A stretch of 6,984 bases of DNA, taken from Hyphomonadaceae bacterium. Its GTDB lineage: Bacteria; Pseudomonadota; Alphaproteobacteria; Caulobacterales; Aquidulcibacteraceae. Of the stretch, positions 1 to 5,108 are shown in pieces. Below the pieces are notes generated by a model, which saw nothing but the letters and a program-made list of their open reading frames with translations, was not told the DNA's origin and did not search any database. The stretch spans positions 1-6,984 of the forward strand of contig DPWD01000110.1 in assembly GCA_003526465.1 (NCBI GenBank), written 5' to 3'. The position numbers and the translations under genes were made by a program. Within the stretch, counting starts at the first letter, position 1, and each line of letters begins with the position of its first letter.

Positions 1-43
1 CGTCCACACACGGGGATGGGTGGAGAAGGAGACTCGAACGCCC

Positions 44-1489
44 TCACCGGAACGGCGGCTCGTCGAAGGCGCGCAGCTTGCGCGAGTGCAGTCTGTCGCG
101 GTTCTTTTTTAGCCGCGCCACCGTCTCCAACCCGATGCGCAGATGCGCGCCGATGGCGCGGTCGTAGAAGCGATCCGACACGCCCGGCAGCTTGATCTCG
201 CCGTGCGCAGGCTTGTCGGACACGCACAGCAGCACGCCGTACGGCACGCGTAGGCGGAAGCCTTGCGTGGCGATGCAGGCGCTTTCCATGTCGACGGCGA
301 TGGCGCGCGATTGCGACAGCAACTGACGTTCTTGATTGTAGTTCAGCTCCCAATTGCGGTCGGCGTAGGACACCACGGTTCCCGTGCGCAAACGCCGGCG
401 TAGATCTTCGCTATCGCCGCCAGCGACGTTCTCGGCCGCTTCCTGCAGCGCCACCTGCACTTCCGCGATCGCCGGGATCGGCACTTCCAGCGGCACGCGG
501 TCGTCGAGAATCTTGTCGCGGCGCAGATAAGCGTGGGCGAGCACGTAATCGCCGATGCGCTGAGTGTGGCGCAAGCCGCCGCAATGGCCGATCATCAACC
601 AGCAATGGGGCCTGAGCACGGCCAGGTGATCGGTGATGGTTTTCGCGTTGGAGGGGCCGACGCCGATATTGATCAAGGTCACGCCATCATTGTCGGGCGT
701 GGTCAAATGATAGGCCGGCATCTGGTATTTGCGCCACGGCGCGTCCTGGGCTTTCTGTTCGGCGCGCTTGTCGCCCGCTTCGATGCGCACTTGACCCGGG
801 CAGGAAAGCGCCCAGCCCTTGGGGCCGTTCTTCACGCCTTCCGCGGCCCAGCGCACGAACTCGTCGACATAACGCTGGTAATTGGTGAAGAGTATCCAAG
901 GTTGTACATCTTGCCAAGGCGCGCCGGTGTAGTGCTCGAGCCGCTTGAGCGAATAGTCGATGCGCGGGGCGTCGAACAAAGCCAGCGGCCGCGCGCCGTC
1001 GAGCCGCTTCACGCTCAAACCGTCCACCACCGCGTCGCCCACTTGGGTCAGACGCGGATTGGGAAAATGCCGCGCCAGCTCTTCGGCGGGAACGTTCTCG
1101 AAAGCGGCGGCGCCGGCGGCGTCGAGCACGAACGAGTATGGAATTTCGGTGTCGCTGAGACGAACGCTGAGCTCGGCGCCGTAATCCTGGACCAGCAGGC
1201 CAAGCTGCTCGACCAGATAGTGACGGAAATATTTGGGCTGGGTGATCGTCACCGCGTACTCACCCGGCCAGGTGAGCTGGCCATAGGCGCGCGCGAGCCG
1301 GGGCGCGGGCGCGCCCGGCAGATAGGTGACGCGCAGTTCCGGGTAGCGGAACAGCGCGCGCTCTTCGCTGCTGGGCGGGGTTCCGTTTTCAGCAAAGCGC
1401 CGCACCGACTCGATCAGGGCGGCAACAGCGCGGTCATGCAGGTGTTCGAGGCGGTCGACCGCCTCGGCAGGCGTTTTCGGGTTTTCCAT
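44..1489 (-). CDS. amn: AMP nucleosidase
   Basis: Cytosolic enzyme that hydrolyses the N-glycosidic bond of AMP to give adenine and ribose 5-phosphate (EC 3.2.2.4), used in purine salvage and control of the AMP pool. At 481 aa it is close to the E. coli Amn length of about 484. The N-terminal half (about residues 1-185) fits the Amn-specific domain, with runs such as ITQPKYFRHYLVEQ (82-95). The C-terminal half is the nucleoside phosphorylase fold: IGVGPSNAKTITDHLA (275-290), GHCGGLRHTQRIGDY (301-315), the VDMESA signature (399-404) and the SDKPAHGE segment (424-431) that carries the expected catalytic aspartate. I chose ATG 1489 because it matches the family N-terminus; no clear Shine-Dalgarno precedes it, so a short or absent leader is possible. 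The end of the pseudopilin operon lies only 57 bp upstream on the same strand. There is no functional link to the pilus; it looks like chance or lineage-conserved adjacency. Confidence 0.95.
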   Translation of the reverse strand: MENPKTPAEAVDRLEHLHDRAVAALIESVRRFAENGTPPSSEERALFRYPELRVTYLPGAPAPRLARAYGQLTWPGEYAVTITQPKYFRHYLVEQLGLLVQDYGAELSVRLSDTEIPYSFVLDAAGAAAFENVPAEELARHFPNPRLTQVGDAVVDGLSVKRLDGARPLALFDAPRIDYSLKRLEHYTGAPWQDVQPWILFTNYQRYVDEFVRWAAEGVKNGPKGWALSCPGQVRIEAGDKRAEQKAQDAPWRKYQMPAYHLTTPDNDGVTLINIGVGPSNAKTITDHLAVLRPHCWLMIGHCGGLRHTQRIGDYVLAHAYLRRDKILDDRVPLEVPIPAIAEVQVALQEAAENVAGGDSEDLRRRLRTGTVVSYADRNWELNYNQERQLLSQSRAIAVDMESACIATQGFRLRVPYGVLLCVSDKPAHGEIKLPGVSDRFYDRAIGAHLRIGLETVARLKKNRDRLHSRKLRAFDEPPFR

Positions 1490-1518
1490 CGCGGAACTGA
1501 TGCCAAGTCAGCGCCGCC

Positions 1519-1543
1519 CGTCAAGGTGCTTTAGGAGTGCTTT
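1519..1543 (-). promoter_or_regulatory. Candidate amn control element: 7-4-7 direct repeat beside a TTGACG box
   Basis: On the minus strand AAAGCAC occurs twice with a 4-nt spacer (plus-strand GTGCTTT at 1526-1532 and 1537-1543), an 11-bp period. One base later comes TTGACG (1519-1524), which resembles a -35 hexamer. The 7-4-7 arrangement is that of PhoB-type (OmpR-family) operators, and E. coli amn is known as a Pho-regulon gene, but the repeat is not the CTGTCAT pho box. No good -10 is visible: the hexamer at the right spacing is ATCAGT. Assignment as an operator is inference. Confidence 0.3.
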
Positions 1544-1546
1544 GGG

Positions 1547-2080
1547 TCAGGCCCGCGGAATAGGGTCGACCAGGCGCGAGCGGCGATAGGCTTCGTGGTT
1601 CAGATCGACCGCGCCGGTGAACAAAATCCCCAGCGGCGATTCGTAGTGCAACTCGGTCTCGGCAAAAATCACACTGGTGCCGGCGATCATCATCGCGTCG
1701 GGCAAATCGATGACCGCACCTGCGGTGAGCCCGGACATGCCGTGCCCTTCGCTCCAGACGATGCGTGCGGTGGTGGCGCTCTCGATCTCCACGCTGGTGA
1801 TGCGCGCCTTTACGTCGTTGGGATCGTCGGGAACCATGAGCACGCCGATGGCCGCCCAGAGGCCGGTCATTTCGGCATCGGTGACTTCGGTGTCGCGCGC
1901 AACGACATCGGCCAGCGAAGCGGCGACGTTCTCGGCGCGGCGATTAGACCCCAGCGCGTCGATAAGATCGACCGAACCGAACAGCAGCAGCACCATCATG
2001 GGCAGAAGAATGGCGAATTCGAGCGCCGCGAGCCCAGCTCTTGCCTTGGCGAAATCGCGGAGAAGCAGGGTCAACTTCAT
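1547..2080 (-). CDS. TadE-like pseudopilin (second of two)
   Basis: Small 177-aa Tad-pilus pseudopilin or minor pilin, expected in the inner membrane or periplasm after processing. A short basic N-terminus leads into a class-III-like prepilin site, G16|LAALEF, with Glu at +5 and Phe at +6, followed by one hydrophobic helix (about residues 17-40, with LLPMMVLLLFG). The remainder is a moderately acidic periplasmic domain without obvious enzymatic motifs, and I see no cysteines. The reading frame stays open upstream to 2182, but ATG 2080 is the sensible start: it puts the prepilin motif 16 residues in and overlaps the stop of the preceding pseudopilin gene by ATGA, implying translational coupling. 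It could equally be named TadF or a short TadG-like protein. The TadE-family assignment is confident, the exact name is not. Confidence 0.85.
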   Translation of the reverse strand: MKLTLLLRDFAKARAGLAALEFAILLPMMVLLLFGSVDLIDALGSNRRAENVAASLADVVARDTEVTDAEMTGLWAAIGVLMVPDDPNDVKARITSVEIESATTARIVWSEGHGMSGLTAGAVIDLPDAMMIAGTSVIFAETELHYESPLGILFTGAVDLNHEAYRRSRLVDPIPRA

Positions 2081-2625
2081 TGGTAGGGCTCGTTGCGGAA
2101 CATCATTGAGGAAGCGAGGATGCGGTCGCCATTGGCGACGTTCTTGAACACGTCCCGAAACATCGGCGTCAGCGTTTGCCAACGATAGAAGGCGCGCACG
2201 ACCACGATGTCAGACGGAGCGCCAGGCTGATAACCGAACGCCCCGGTCTGGAAGGCGTTATCGACGATCGGGTTTTGAACGGCCGCCGCGTCAACAAATG
2301 AATCGAAACGTTGCACGTCCAGATAGAGCGCGCCCGCACAATCGATGCCGAGAAAATTGCCCATCTCCGAGCAAAGCACGTTCTCGATCTCGCTCTGATT
2401 CTTGTTGCTCATCTGCGCCTCGCCGGTGCGGATATCGCGCGCGGTCTCGTTGACGGCGAAATCGAGGCTCGATTGCGCAAACCCGATCATGGCGATCTCG
2501 GCGACGCCAACGATCAGCAACATGAACGGAACCAGAATGAGCGAGAATTCGACCGCGGCCACGCCCTGCTTGGCTGCGGCGAAGCGCGAAACTCTCGGTG
2601 CAGCGGCTTTGAACAGCGTAAACAT
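2077..2625 (-). CDS. tadE: TadE-like pseudopilin (first of two)
   Basis: 182-aa TadE-family pseudopilin. A 20-residue basic leader precedes the cleavage site G21|VAAVEF (Glu +5, Phe +6), then one transmembrane helix of about residues 24-48 (FSLILVPFMLLIVGVAEIAM). The periplasmic part contains TARDIRTG (61-68) and two cysteines, C85 and C96, which could form a disulfide; a central cysteine pair and an ARxIRTGxA-like motif recur in this family. CpaA encoded at 3747 is the likely processing enzyme. The start at ATG 2625 is supported by a GGAG Shine-Dalgarno (plus-strand CTCC at 2631-2634) with 5-nt spacing. It lies 68 bp downstream of the N-domain gene and overlaps the next pseudopilin by 4 nt. 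The tadE name is by family; orthology to a specific numbered Cpa/Tad protein is not claimed. Confidence 0.88.
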   Translation of the reverse strand: MFTLFKAAAPRVSRFAAAKQGVAAVEFSLILVPFMLLIVGVAEIAMIGFAQSSLDFAVNETARDIRTGEAQMSNKNQSEIENVLCSEMGNFLGIDCAGALYLDVQRFDSFVDAAAVQNPIVDNAFQTGAFGYQPGAPSDIVVVRAFYRWQTLTPMFRDVFKNVANGDRILASSMMFRNEPYQ

Positions 2626-2682
2626 ATCGGCTCCGAAGCTTCAGCCTAGCGCCGAAGCCCTGCGAAACCGTCAAACGAAAGC

Positions 2683-2697
2683 GTAAACGTGCGTTAA
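2683..2697 (-). promoter_or_regulatory. CtrA-like box upstream of tadE
   Basis: On the minus strand the sequence reads TTAA-CGCACGT-TTAC, a 7-of-8 match to the CtrA consensus TTAA-N7-TTAA with the exact 7-nt spacer. It overlaps the stop codon of the N-domain gene, inside the 10-bp palindrome GCGTTAACGC (2691-2700), and ends 57 bp before the tadE start. A TTGACG hexamer (plus-strand CGTCAA, 2669-2674) lies just downstream; no convincing -10 follows. Binding by CtrA is inferred from known Caulobacter biology. Confidence 0.35.
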
Positions 2698-3146
2698 CGC
2701 GATCCTGCCGCCGCGGCGCGCCCTTGGATCTGCGCTGTCGCCGCCGCCGAGGCCTCCCCATCGCCAATATCTGGCCGCGGCCGGCACAAGGGGGTGCACT
2801 CAAGCCGTGCTGTCTGACCGGCGCGGGTGACCATGACGACATCGGTCTCGTCCGGGATCACCGTTACGCGTCCGGAATAAAGCACGCGTCCGTTCGCGCC
2901 CACGACGACGAGATTGGTCGAGCCGTAAGAACGCCCGGTCACGAACAAGAAATGATCGTTCTGCACCGAAACGCCCGCGATGCTCGGGTTGCCGACCGCA
3001 ACCCCTTCCGCGGTTTCGGAAAGCCGGATCGGGAAGGCCTGATCGAGCGCGACGCGAATTTCGTTGGCCGAGGCCGGCGCGGCGGCCCAGCTCATCGCGC
3101 AAAACGCCGCGGCGGCGGCGGCAATCCTCAACCGGCCCCAATGCAT
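2694..3146 (-). CDS. Secreted pilus-assembly N-terminal-domain protein (secretin N-domain without secretin)
   Basis: 150-aa exported protein. A signal peptide with a long alanine-rich core ends near ASA|NE, about residue 27 counted from the chosen start. The mature part is a single domain that aligns with residues 49-118 of the CpaC encoded at 5108, sharing the pattern isNPsIAdvsV...fvtGrs.GstNlvvv...Gr. After the domain comes a tail with the cysteine pair CTPLC followed by RPRPDIGDGE, then a low-complexity Ala/Gly/Arg end. I chose ATG 3146 over the in-frame GTG at 3164 because GAGGG (plus-strand 3154-3158) sits 7 nt before it. It is the first gene of the operon running into the two pseudopilins and is divergent from pilA. 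The likely role is a periplasmic accessory factor of the Tad pilus, perhaps contacting the secretin or a pseudopilin; the exact function is unknown. Confidence 0.85.
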   Translation of the reverse strand: MHWGRLRIAAAAAAFCAMSWAAAPASANEIRVALDQAFPIRLSETAEGVAVGNPSIAGVSVQNDHFLFVTGRSYGSTNLVVVGANGRVLYSGRVTVIPDETDVVMVTRAGQTARLECTPLCRPRPDIGDGEASAAATAQIQGRAAAAGSR

Positions 3147-3165
3147 CGCAATGCCCTCGCACACT

Positions 3166-3171
3166 AATATA
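3166..3171 (-). promoter_or_regulatory. Candidate -10 for the N-domain/tadE operon
   Basis: Minus-strand TATATT, an AT-rich island in otherwise GC-rich DNA, 8 nt upstream of the GAGGG ribosome-binding site and 19 nt upstream of ATG 3146. This would give a very short leader. No TTGACA-like -35 lies at the normal distance; the CtrA-like palindrome at 3196-3212 occupies the region where an activator would sit, with 24 nt between it and this hexamer. Confidence 0.35.
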
Positions 3172-3195
3172 TAGGAACGCTGCTACGCGCGAATG

Positions 3196-3212
3196 GTTAG
3201 GAGTTCGCTAAC
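3196..3212 (-). promoter_or_regulatory. Degenerate CtrA-like palindrome
   Basis: GTTAG-N7-CTAAC, a perfect inverted repeat. Read on the minus strand it is TTAG-N7-CTAACCAT: 6 of 8 positions match TTAA-N7-TTAA with the exact spacer, and the downstream half extended to 3193 differs by one base from the TTAACCAT half-site form reported for CtrA. It lies about 50 bp upstream of ATG 3146, near the position expected for an activator of the leftward operon. Confidence 0.3.
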
Positions 3213-3313
3213 GCAATGTTCCTGCGTGCACGTGAACGCCTTGGGCACAGATAAATCTCCCGCCCGCATGTAAAAGCGGCAATGCGCGAAGATTTTGCGG
3301 CGGCGTTAGCGAA
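3204..3313. repeat. 11-bp inverted repeat GCGTTAGCGAA, arms about 90 bp apart
   Basis: TTCGCTAACGC at 3204-3214 is the exact reverse complement of GCGTTAGCGAA at 3303-3313. The left arm overlaps the CtrA-like palindrome. The pair brackets the middle of the divergent promoter region, so it could be a two-site operator with looping or simply the same site serving each promoter. Function is not known. Confidence 0.5.
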
Positions 3314-3381
3314 ATCGAAACCGCACTCGATGGCTGATCCGTTAATCTTGTACGTGTACCTTCCGCCTGCGTCTGGAACGG

Positions 3382-3412
3382 ATGTCGGGTGCGACATTCC
3401 ACCGGGCCGGTG
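3382..3412. promoter_or_regulatory. Two abutting palindromes upstream of pilA
   Basis: The first is ATGTCG-ggtg-CGACAT (3382-3397), a 6-bp stem with a 4-nt loop. Two bases later is CACCGG-g-CCGGTG (3400-3412), whose one-base centre is too tight for a full RNA hairpin and fits a protein-binding operator better. They end 32 nt before the pilA start codon, so they are either operators over the transcription start or structure in the pilin mRNA leader. Confidence 0.4.
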
Positions 3413-3444
3413 ACTAAAGCACTCGACAAAGAACGGAGAATATC

Positions 3445-3609
3445 ATGTTGAAGCGTTTTCTGAAGAACGAAGATGGCGCCACCGCCATTGAATACGGCCT
3501 CATCGCCGCCCTGATCGGCGTTGCCATCATTGCCTCGCTCGGCCTGGTCAAGACCAGCTTGGACAGCACGTTTACCGACGTCGCCTCCACGCTCGACGCG
3601 GCTCACTAA
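3445..3609 (+). CDS. pilA: Flp/Fap-type major pilin (Tad pilus subunit)
   Basis: 54-aa major pilin precursor of the Tad (type IVc) pilus, the subunit polymerised into the extracellular fibre. A short basic leader, MLKRFLKNEDG, ends at the prepilin site G11|ATAIEYG, with the diagnostic Glu +5 and Tyr +6 of Flp pilins, followed by a hydrophobic helix (GLIAALIGVAIIASLGLV, 18-35) and a short polar tail. Length and motif are typical of the Flp family. ATG 3445 is supported by GGAG (3435-3438) with 6-nt spacing; the gene is too short for many ORF callers. It is followed by two hairpins, the second an intrinsic terminator, consistent with a highly expressed monocistronic mRNA. In Caulobacter the corresponding gene is CtrA-controlled; here I see only an unpartnered TTAA about 100 bp upstream. 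Confidence 0.96.
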   Translation: MLKRFLKNEDGATAIEYGLIAALIGVAIIASLGLVKTSLDSTFTDVASTLDAAH

Positions 3610-3619
3610 TCGCACGAGG

Positions 3620-3653
3620 CTTGCGGACCGCCGTTCGGGCGGCGGTCCGCAAG
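3620..3653 (+). terminator. Strong hairpin immediately after pilA
   Basis: The arms CTTGCGGACCGCC (3620-3632) and GGCGGTCCGCAAG (3641-3653) are exact complements; one further G-C pair leaves the loop TTCGGG. It begins 10 nt after the pilA stop. The downstream tract is only pyrimidine-rich (CGCCTTCTTCCCC), so it may act as a weak terminator or as a 3'-end stabiliser of the pilin mRNA. Confidence 0.75.
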
Positions 3654-3673
3654 CGCCTTCTTCCCCTCGTCTC

Positions 3674-3706
3674 AACGCCGCCCTCGACAGGCGGCGTTCT
3701 TATTTT
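3674..3706 (+). terminator. Intrinsic terminator between pilA and cpaA
   Basis: Stem AACGCCGCC (3674-3682) with GGCGGCGTT (3690-3698), loop CTCGACA, followed directly by CTTATTTT (3699-3706). A GC-rich 9-bp stem plus a T-rich tail on the plus strand is a canonical rho-independent terminator. On the minus strand there is no matching T tract, so it acts rightward. Confidence 0.82.
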
Positions 3707-3719
3707 AAGCCTTTGTTGA
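3705..3719 (+). promoter_or_regulatory. CtrA-like box upstream of cpaA
   Basis: TTAA-GCCTTTG-TTGA matches TTAA-N7-TTAA at 7 of 8 positions with the exact spacer. It starts in the T tail of the pilA terminator and ends 27 bp before the cpaA ATG, where an activator or -35 region would be needed to restart transcription. No clear -10 is visible downstream. Confidence 0.35.
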
Positions 3720-3746
3720 GGCGGCGCGGCGCAAAGCTCGCGCCCC

Positions 3747-4253
3747 ATGATCGACATGTTGGCGCTTGCGCTGTTCGGCGGGCTGCTGGTTTACGCCGCC
3801 TGCACCGATATCGCTTCCTTAACCATCCCGAATTGGGTCTCCATCGCCCTCGCTGGCTCGTTTCCAGCGCTGGGGCTTGCAACCGGCGTCGACGCTATCG
3901 ACATCGGCGCTCACCTGGCGTTCGGCTTGGGCGCGCTCTGCGTTGGTTTCTTCCTGTTCCAAGCCAACATCATTGGCGGCGGCGACGCCAAACTCATCGC
4001 CGCCGTCTGCGTCTGGACCGGATTCGGGGCCTACATTCCATTCTTGCTCTGGACCACGGTGAGCGGCGGGCTGCTTGCGCTGGTGCTGGTCAGCGCGCGG
4101 CAAGTGCTGCCGCAGACCGCGGCCTACCCCGCCTTCATCAGCCACCTGCTGCAAAAGCAGAACGGCATTCCTTACGGCGTTGCGATCCTGGGGGGCGGCA
4201 TCATGGCCATACCCTCGCTTCCATTTGATTTCGGCGCGTTAACCATGCCTTAG
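3747..4253 (+). CDS. cpaA: Prepilin peptidase CpaA/TadV (A24 family)
   Basis: Inner-membrane aspartyl protease that removes the leader of the Flp pilin and of TadE-like pseudopilins. The 168-aa size is that of minimal Tad-type A24 peptidases, which lack the N-terminal methylase domain of PilD. The catalytic aspartates are visible: D21 in CTDIASLTIPNW (19-30) and D80 in the GGGDAKL motif (77-83). The conserved IPYGVAI (141-147) lies near the C-terminus. Hydrophobic stretches cover most of the rest, consistent with several transmembrane helices. ATG 3747 is the first possible start, as an in-frame TGA sits at 3717 with no start codon between; ATG 3756 is an alternative. No Shine-Dalgarno is visible before either, suggesting a leaderless or very short-leader mRNA. 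It is separated from pilA by a terminator and is followed by cpaB after 60 bp. Confidence 0.95.
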   Translation: MIDMLALALFGGLLVYAACTDIASLTIPNWVSIALAGSFPALGLATGVDAIDIGAHLAFGLGALCVGFFLFQANIIGGGDAKLIAAVCVWTGFGAYIPFLLWTTVSGGLLALVLVSARQVLPQTAAYPAFISHLLQKQNGIPYGVAILGGGIMAIPSLPFDFGALTMP

Positions 4254-4257
4254 CCAT
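4239..4257 (+). promoter_or_regulatory. CtrA-like box upstream of cpaB
   Basis: TTAACCAT-GCC-TTAGCCAT, a tandem repeat of an 8-mer with an 11-bp period. It is TTAA-N7-TTAG, 7 of 8 to the CtrA consensus with the exact spacer, and the first copy is the full TTAACCAT half-site form. It spans the last codons and stop of cpaA and ends 56 bp before cpaB, so it could drive a cpaB-cpaC-cpaD transcript. This is the best of the CtrA-like boxes here. Confidence 0.45.
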
Positions 4258-4313
4258 GACCGTGGTCTGGTCGCCCCAAGTGCTTCGCGAACTGTCGCGG
4301 GAGAGTCATTGCC

Positions 4314-5108
4314 ATGTCGCCGCGTCAGCTCATCGTCCTCGTAATCGCCGCGATCGCGGCCATTGGCGCGCTGCTGCTCATTCGCGGCATGAACAGCGAC
4401 AAGCCCGAGGCGACGGCTGAGCCCACCGCGGCCGTGATCGGCGAAGAGGTGCTAGTGGCGGCGCGCGATATCCAGCAAGGCGCCGCGCTGACGCCGAGCG
4501 ATTTGAAGGTCGCGACATTCCCAAGCAATGTGGTGAGCGAGCATTTCATCAGCATCGCCGGGCGCCCCTCCGCGCAAGCCGATTATGTCGGCGCGGTGAC
4601 AAGGCGCGCCTTCGTGCAGGGCGAGCCGATCATGATGGACTCGGTGGTGCAGCCCGACGGTCGCGGCTTCATGGCGGCGCTATTGCAGCCCGGCTATCGG
4701 GCCATCGCGGTCGAGATAGAAAACAACACCGCGGCAGGCGGCTTTATCCAGCCCAACGACCGCGTCGATGTGCTTGTCACAATGAAACTCGACGCCGAAG
4801 GCGGCGAACAGGTGCGCAGCGAGATCGCGCTTGAAGATGTGCGCGTATTGGCGCTGGGCGACAAGACGCAAACCCAGACCAGCGGCGACGCGCCAGAGAT
4901 CATCAACGCCAACGTGGCCGTACTCGAACTCACCGCCGAGGACGCCCGCCAACTCGCACTCGCCGATCGCATGGGCGATCTTAGCCTCGCCTTGCGCAGC
5001 GTTCAGATTGACACCGTGGGCATGACAACCGGGCGAAACCGCCAGCTCAACCAAGATTCCGGCGCCGTGCGCGTGCATGCGTTCGGCACCGTCACCGGAG
5101 GCCGCTAA
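4314..5108 (+). CDS. cpaB: Tad pilus assembly protein CpaB/RcpC
   Basis: 264-aa CpaB, a component of the Tad envelope complex thought to work with the secretin. An N-terminal membrane anchor (LIVLVIAAIAAIGALLLI, 6-23) is followed by a low-complexity linker. A SAF domain comes next (about 44-110: EEVLVAARDIQQGAALTPSDL, then the RRAFVQGEPI segment), and then the RcpC/CpaB domain (about 118-235) with GYRAIAVEI (127-135), FIQPNDRVDVLVT (144-156) and LEDVRVLALGD (173-183). Length and domain order are normal for the family. ATG 4314 has GGGAGAG (4299-4305) 8 nt upstream. The stop overlaps the cpaC start by one base (TAATG), and the cpaC ribosome-binding site lies within the last codons of cpaB, indicating coupled translation. 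The preceding gap holds a CtrA-like box. Confidence 0.95.
   Translation: MSPRQLIVLVIAAIAAIGALLLIRGMNSDKPEATAEPTAAVIGEEVLVAARDIQQGAALTPSDLKVATFPSNVVSEHFISIAGRPSAQADYVGAVTRRAFVQGEPIMMDSVVQPDGRGFMAALLQPGYRAIAVEIENNTAAGGFIQPNDRVDVLVTMKLDAEGGEQVRSEIALEDVRVLALGDKTQTQTSGDAPEIINANVAVLELTAEDARQLALADRMGDLSLALRSVQIDTVGMTTGRNRQLNQDSGAVRVHAFGTVTGGR

Larger units (their letters stand above)
3147..3444. promoter_or_regulatory. Divergent intergenic control region between N-domain gene and pilA
   Basis: About 300 bp with no credible gene; the open frames on its minus strand match no family I recognise and run over promoter-like and palindromic sequence. It must carry the promoters of both the leftward pseudopilin operon and the rightward pilin. 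Visible elements are a TATATT -10-like hexamer for the leftward unit (minus strand, 3166-3171), a CtrA-like palindrome (3196-3212), an 11-bp inverted repeat with arms about 90 bp apart (3204-3214 and 3303-3313), an unpartnered TTAA at 3342-3345, and two abutting palindromes (3382-3412) next to pilA. I could not identify a confident pilA -35/-10 pair. Confidence 0.7.

Noticed and set aside
14..50. Minus-strand GTTCGAGTC followed by TCCTTCTCCACCCA, resembling a tRNA T-loop and 3' end
   Set aside because: The T stem has a mismatch, the CCA register is off, and no matching acceptor 5' strand or anticodon arm is found in the adjacent amn sequence; not a tRNA and no evidence of an integrated element.
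533..1534. 333-codon open frame on the plus strand
   Set aside because: It lies almost entirely antisense to amn, whose minus-strand product matches a known enzyme along its full length; the plus-strand translation has no family resemblance and arises from GC-rich codon bias.
2081..2182. Upstream extension of the second pseudopilin frame
   Set aside because: It would overlap tadE by about 100 nt and put 34 polar residues before the prepilin leader; ATG 2080 gives the usual short leader and an ATGA overlap.
3243..3260. TGGGCACAG segment considered as a sigma-54 -24 element for pilA
   Set aside because: No TTGC-type -12 element at the required spacing.
3197..3397. 66-codon minus-strand frame in the divergent intergenic region
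   Set aside because: No Shine-Dalgarno or recognisable motif; its start codon falls inside the ATGTCG/CGACAT palindrome and it spans the expected promoters of two pilus units.
3819..3826. TTAACCAT 8-mer inside cpaA
   Set aside because: It matches a CtrA half-site form but has no partner at 7 nt on either side and encodes the conserved LTIP segment of the peptidase, so it is more simply coding sequence.
4256..4330. Short frame starting MTVVWSPQVLREL between cpaA and cpaB, loosely like the N-terminus of ParE-type toxins
   Set aside because: Only about 18 residues are outside cpaB, the rest is out-of-frame cpaB sequence, there is no antitoxin partner and no Shine-Dalgarno; resemblance is probably chance.
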